A DNA stretch of 64,000 nt from Neoarius graeffei (taxonomy: Eukaryota; Chordata; Actinopteri; Siluriformes; Ariidae). How positions within the stretch are numbered: position 1 is the first letter of the stretch; every line of letters begins with the position of its first letter. The DNA is taken from assembly GCF_027579695.1 (NCBI RefSeq), contig NC_083577.1:92069516-92133515 (forward strand). The letters are read 5' to 3'. A program made the translations under genes and the position numbers. Of this stretch, positions 63,226-64,000 are shown in pieces. The notes below the pieces were generated by a model, which made no database searches, was not told the DNA's origin, and was given only the letters and a program-made list of their open reading frames with translations.

Positions 63226-63270
63226 GTCATCCTCGCCGCCATATTGGATAGGTCAAAGCGGAGAATAAAG
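63226..63270 (+). promoter_or_regulatory. YY1-like motif just before a THAP ATG
   Basis: GCCGCCATATTGG, at about 63235-63247, is close to the YY1 core CCGCCAT. It lies about 25 bp before the ATG at 63271. YY1 sites of this kind often mark transcript starts. Confidence 0.4.
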
Positions 63271-63350
63271 ATGCCTCATTCATGTGCTGCGTTTAACTGT
63301 ACCAACAGGTTTACCATCCAAACGAGATCACATGGGATTACCTTTCACAG
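63271..63350 (+). CDS. First exon of a THAP-domain gene
   Basis: The ATG begins MPHSCAAFNCTNRF and ends ITFHR before a consensus donor, CACAG|GTGAGA. The start M-P-x-x-C-x4-C-x-N-R and the closing FHR are the standard first half of a THAP zinc finger (C2CH type), with its first two Cys at residues 5 and 10. THAP proteins bind DNA; some are domesticated P-element transposases. Further exons would lie to the right, beyond the window. The short length is explained by the early intron typical of these genes. Which THAP gene this is cannot be told. Confidence 0.7.
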
Positions 63351-63559
63351 GTGAGACTGGAAAAATACTTTTCATTGTATTTGGTCATTATAATGTAATT
63401 TTACGAACAGATTTTTCTGACTTTGTGGCTAATATGAAGTCTCGCGCATAATAGTTTATGCGCATGCGTCCTTACTACTTCTATTGTTCTGGTGTCTCCG
63501 AAGGGACCGTCTTACAGCGCCCCTAGAGGTGTGTCATGTGTATTGCATCATTTTCAGCA
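63351..63559. other. Start of the THAP gene's first intron
   Basis: No feature recognised. Confidence 0.4.
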
Positions 63560-63656
63560 AGCGTTGCCATATGGACCTGATATTTTACTGATCGTTGCCC
63601 ATGTGGATGCGATATTTATATTTTTTTTAAATCTTGTTGTCGTGTGGATGTAGCCA
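63560..63656 (+). repeat. Three imperfect direct repeats of about 35-45 bp
   Basis: CGTTGCCATATGGACCTGATATTT, split by spacing, recurs as CGTTGCCCATGTGGATGCGATATTT and as TTGTTGTCGTGTGGATG. It resembles the subterminal part of a fish DNA transposon. Confidence 0.55.
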
Positions 63657-63659
63657 TAG

Positions 63660-63900
63660 TGGGCGGGGCTATGGTTTAACTCCGATTCGCCAATCACACA
63701 GAGCCAAGCCGCCGCGCGCGCCCGCACACAAAACTCCCGCGGCGCGAGCAGCCCAGGTGGAAAAGAGCATGCGCAGAAGGGACATGTCCGAGACGGCGGC
63801 CAGCGTTTCCCATCAATCCGGAGAGGCGCAGCCCGGCCGCGCGCACACACCACGCTCACTCTCCAAACAAATCATCATCATCATGTTATGCGGTGGCACA
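63660..63900. promoter_or_regulatory. CpG-rich promoter-like block
   Basis: Contains GGGCGGGGC (Sp1-type), CGCCAATCAC (CCAAT box) and many CG dinucleotides in about 240 bp. The owner is unknown: it may serve the THAP gene or a neighbour outside the window. Confidence 0.4.
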
Positions 63901-64000
63901 TGCGTCTCCCCAAACCACTGGCCGTTTCAGCTTATAAAAACTCAACACTGAGTTTGAGGAAACACATTGCGGTCAGTAGGCTGTGCGCTTCTGGCTGTGT

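Overview
The window is vertebrate nuclear DNA, almost certainly from a teleost fish. It has GT-AG introns, dense dinucleotide repeats, teleost-type tRNA-derived SINEs with CTCATCTCAT-like tails, Tc1 transposons of the fish type, L2/CR1-like LINEs and sushi-type Ty3/gypsy elements. I cannot fix the order; a catfish or another otophysan would fit, but that is inference.

The backbone is one host gene on the + strand, a STAT1 orthologue. I could phase 22 coding exons from 16197 to 57025. They give an uninterrupted 750-residue reading frame with the N-domain, coiled coil, DNA-binding domain, linker, SH2 domain, the phosphotyrosine (Tyr702 here) and the LPLSPEE transactivation motif. Two candidate non-coding first exons or promoters lie upstream: about 6130-6402, with a textbook interferon-response motif, and about 9400-9645, with two CCAAT boxes. 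The other gene-like pieces are a two-exon minus-strand gene for a basic 101-residue protein nested in STAT1 intron 1 (19972-20916), and the first exon of a THAP-domain gene near the right edge (63271-63350).

Most of the rest is mobile DNA. Two full-length sushi/Tf1-type Ty3/gypsy elements (558-5858 and 30410-35691) have 5-bp target duplications. They show an LTR-internal transcript start complementary to the primer-binding site, a -1 frameshift heptamer between gag and pol, and a tRNA-like A-box/B-box pair in U5. The second copy has LTRs that read as identical and sits in sense orientation in STAT1 intron 9. That same 15-kb intron holds an L2-like LINE inserted inside another L2-like LINE. 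Elsewhere there are three closely related Tc1 copies, each with a different break, two older Tc1 relatives, a 1.45-kb hAT with a perfect 8-bp duplication, a Penelope-like 3' end with a hammerhead-like core, a 1-kb TIR element around a 38-base C run, and at least eight SINE copies or fragments.

The most unusual signals are the tRNA-like segment in the LTRs, the six copies of a TGTCACACTACAGGACA-like motif around the nested small gene, and the hammerhead-like core. Host-gene interest centres on the interferon-response element and on a diverged sequence just after the STAT1 activation tyrosine.
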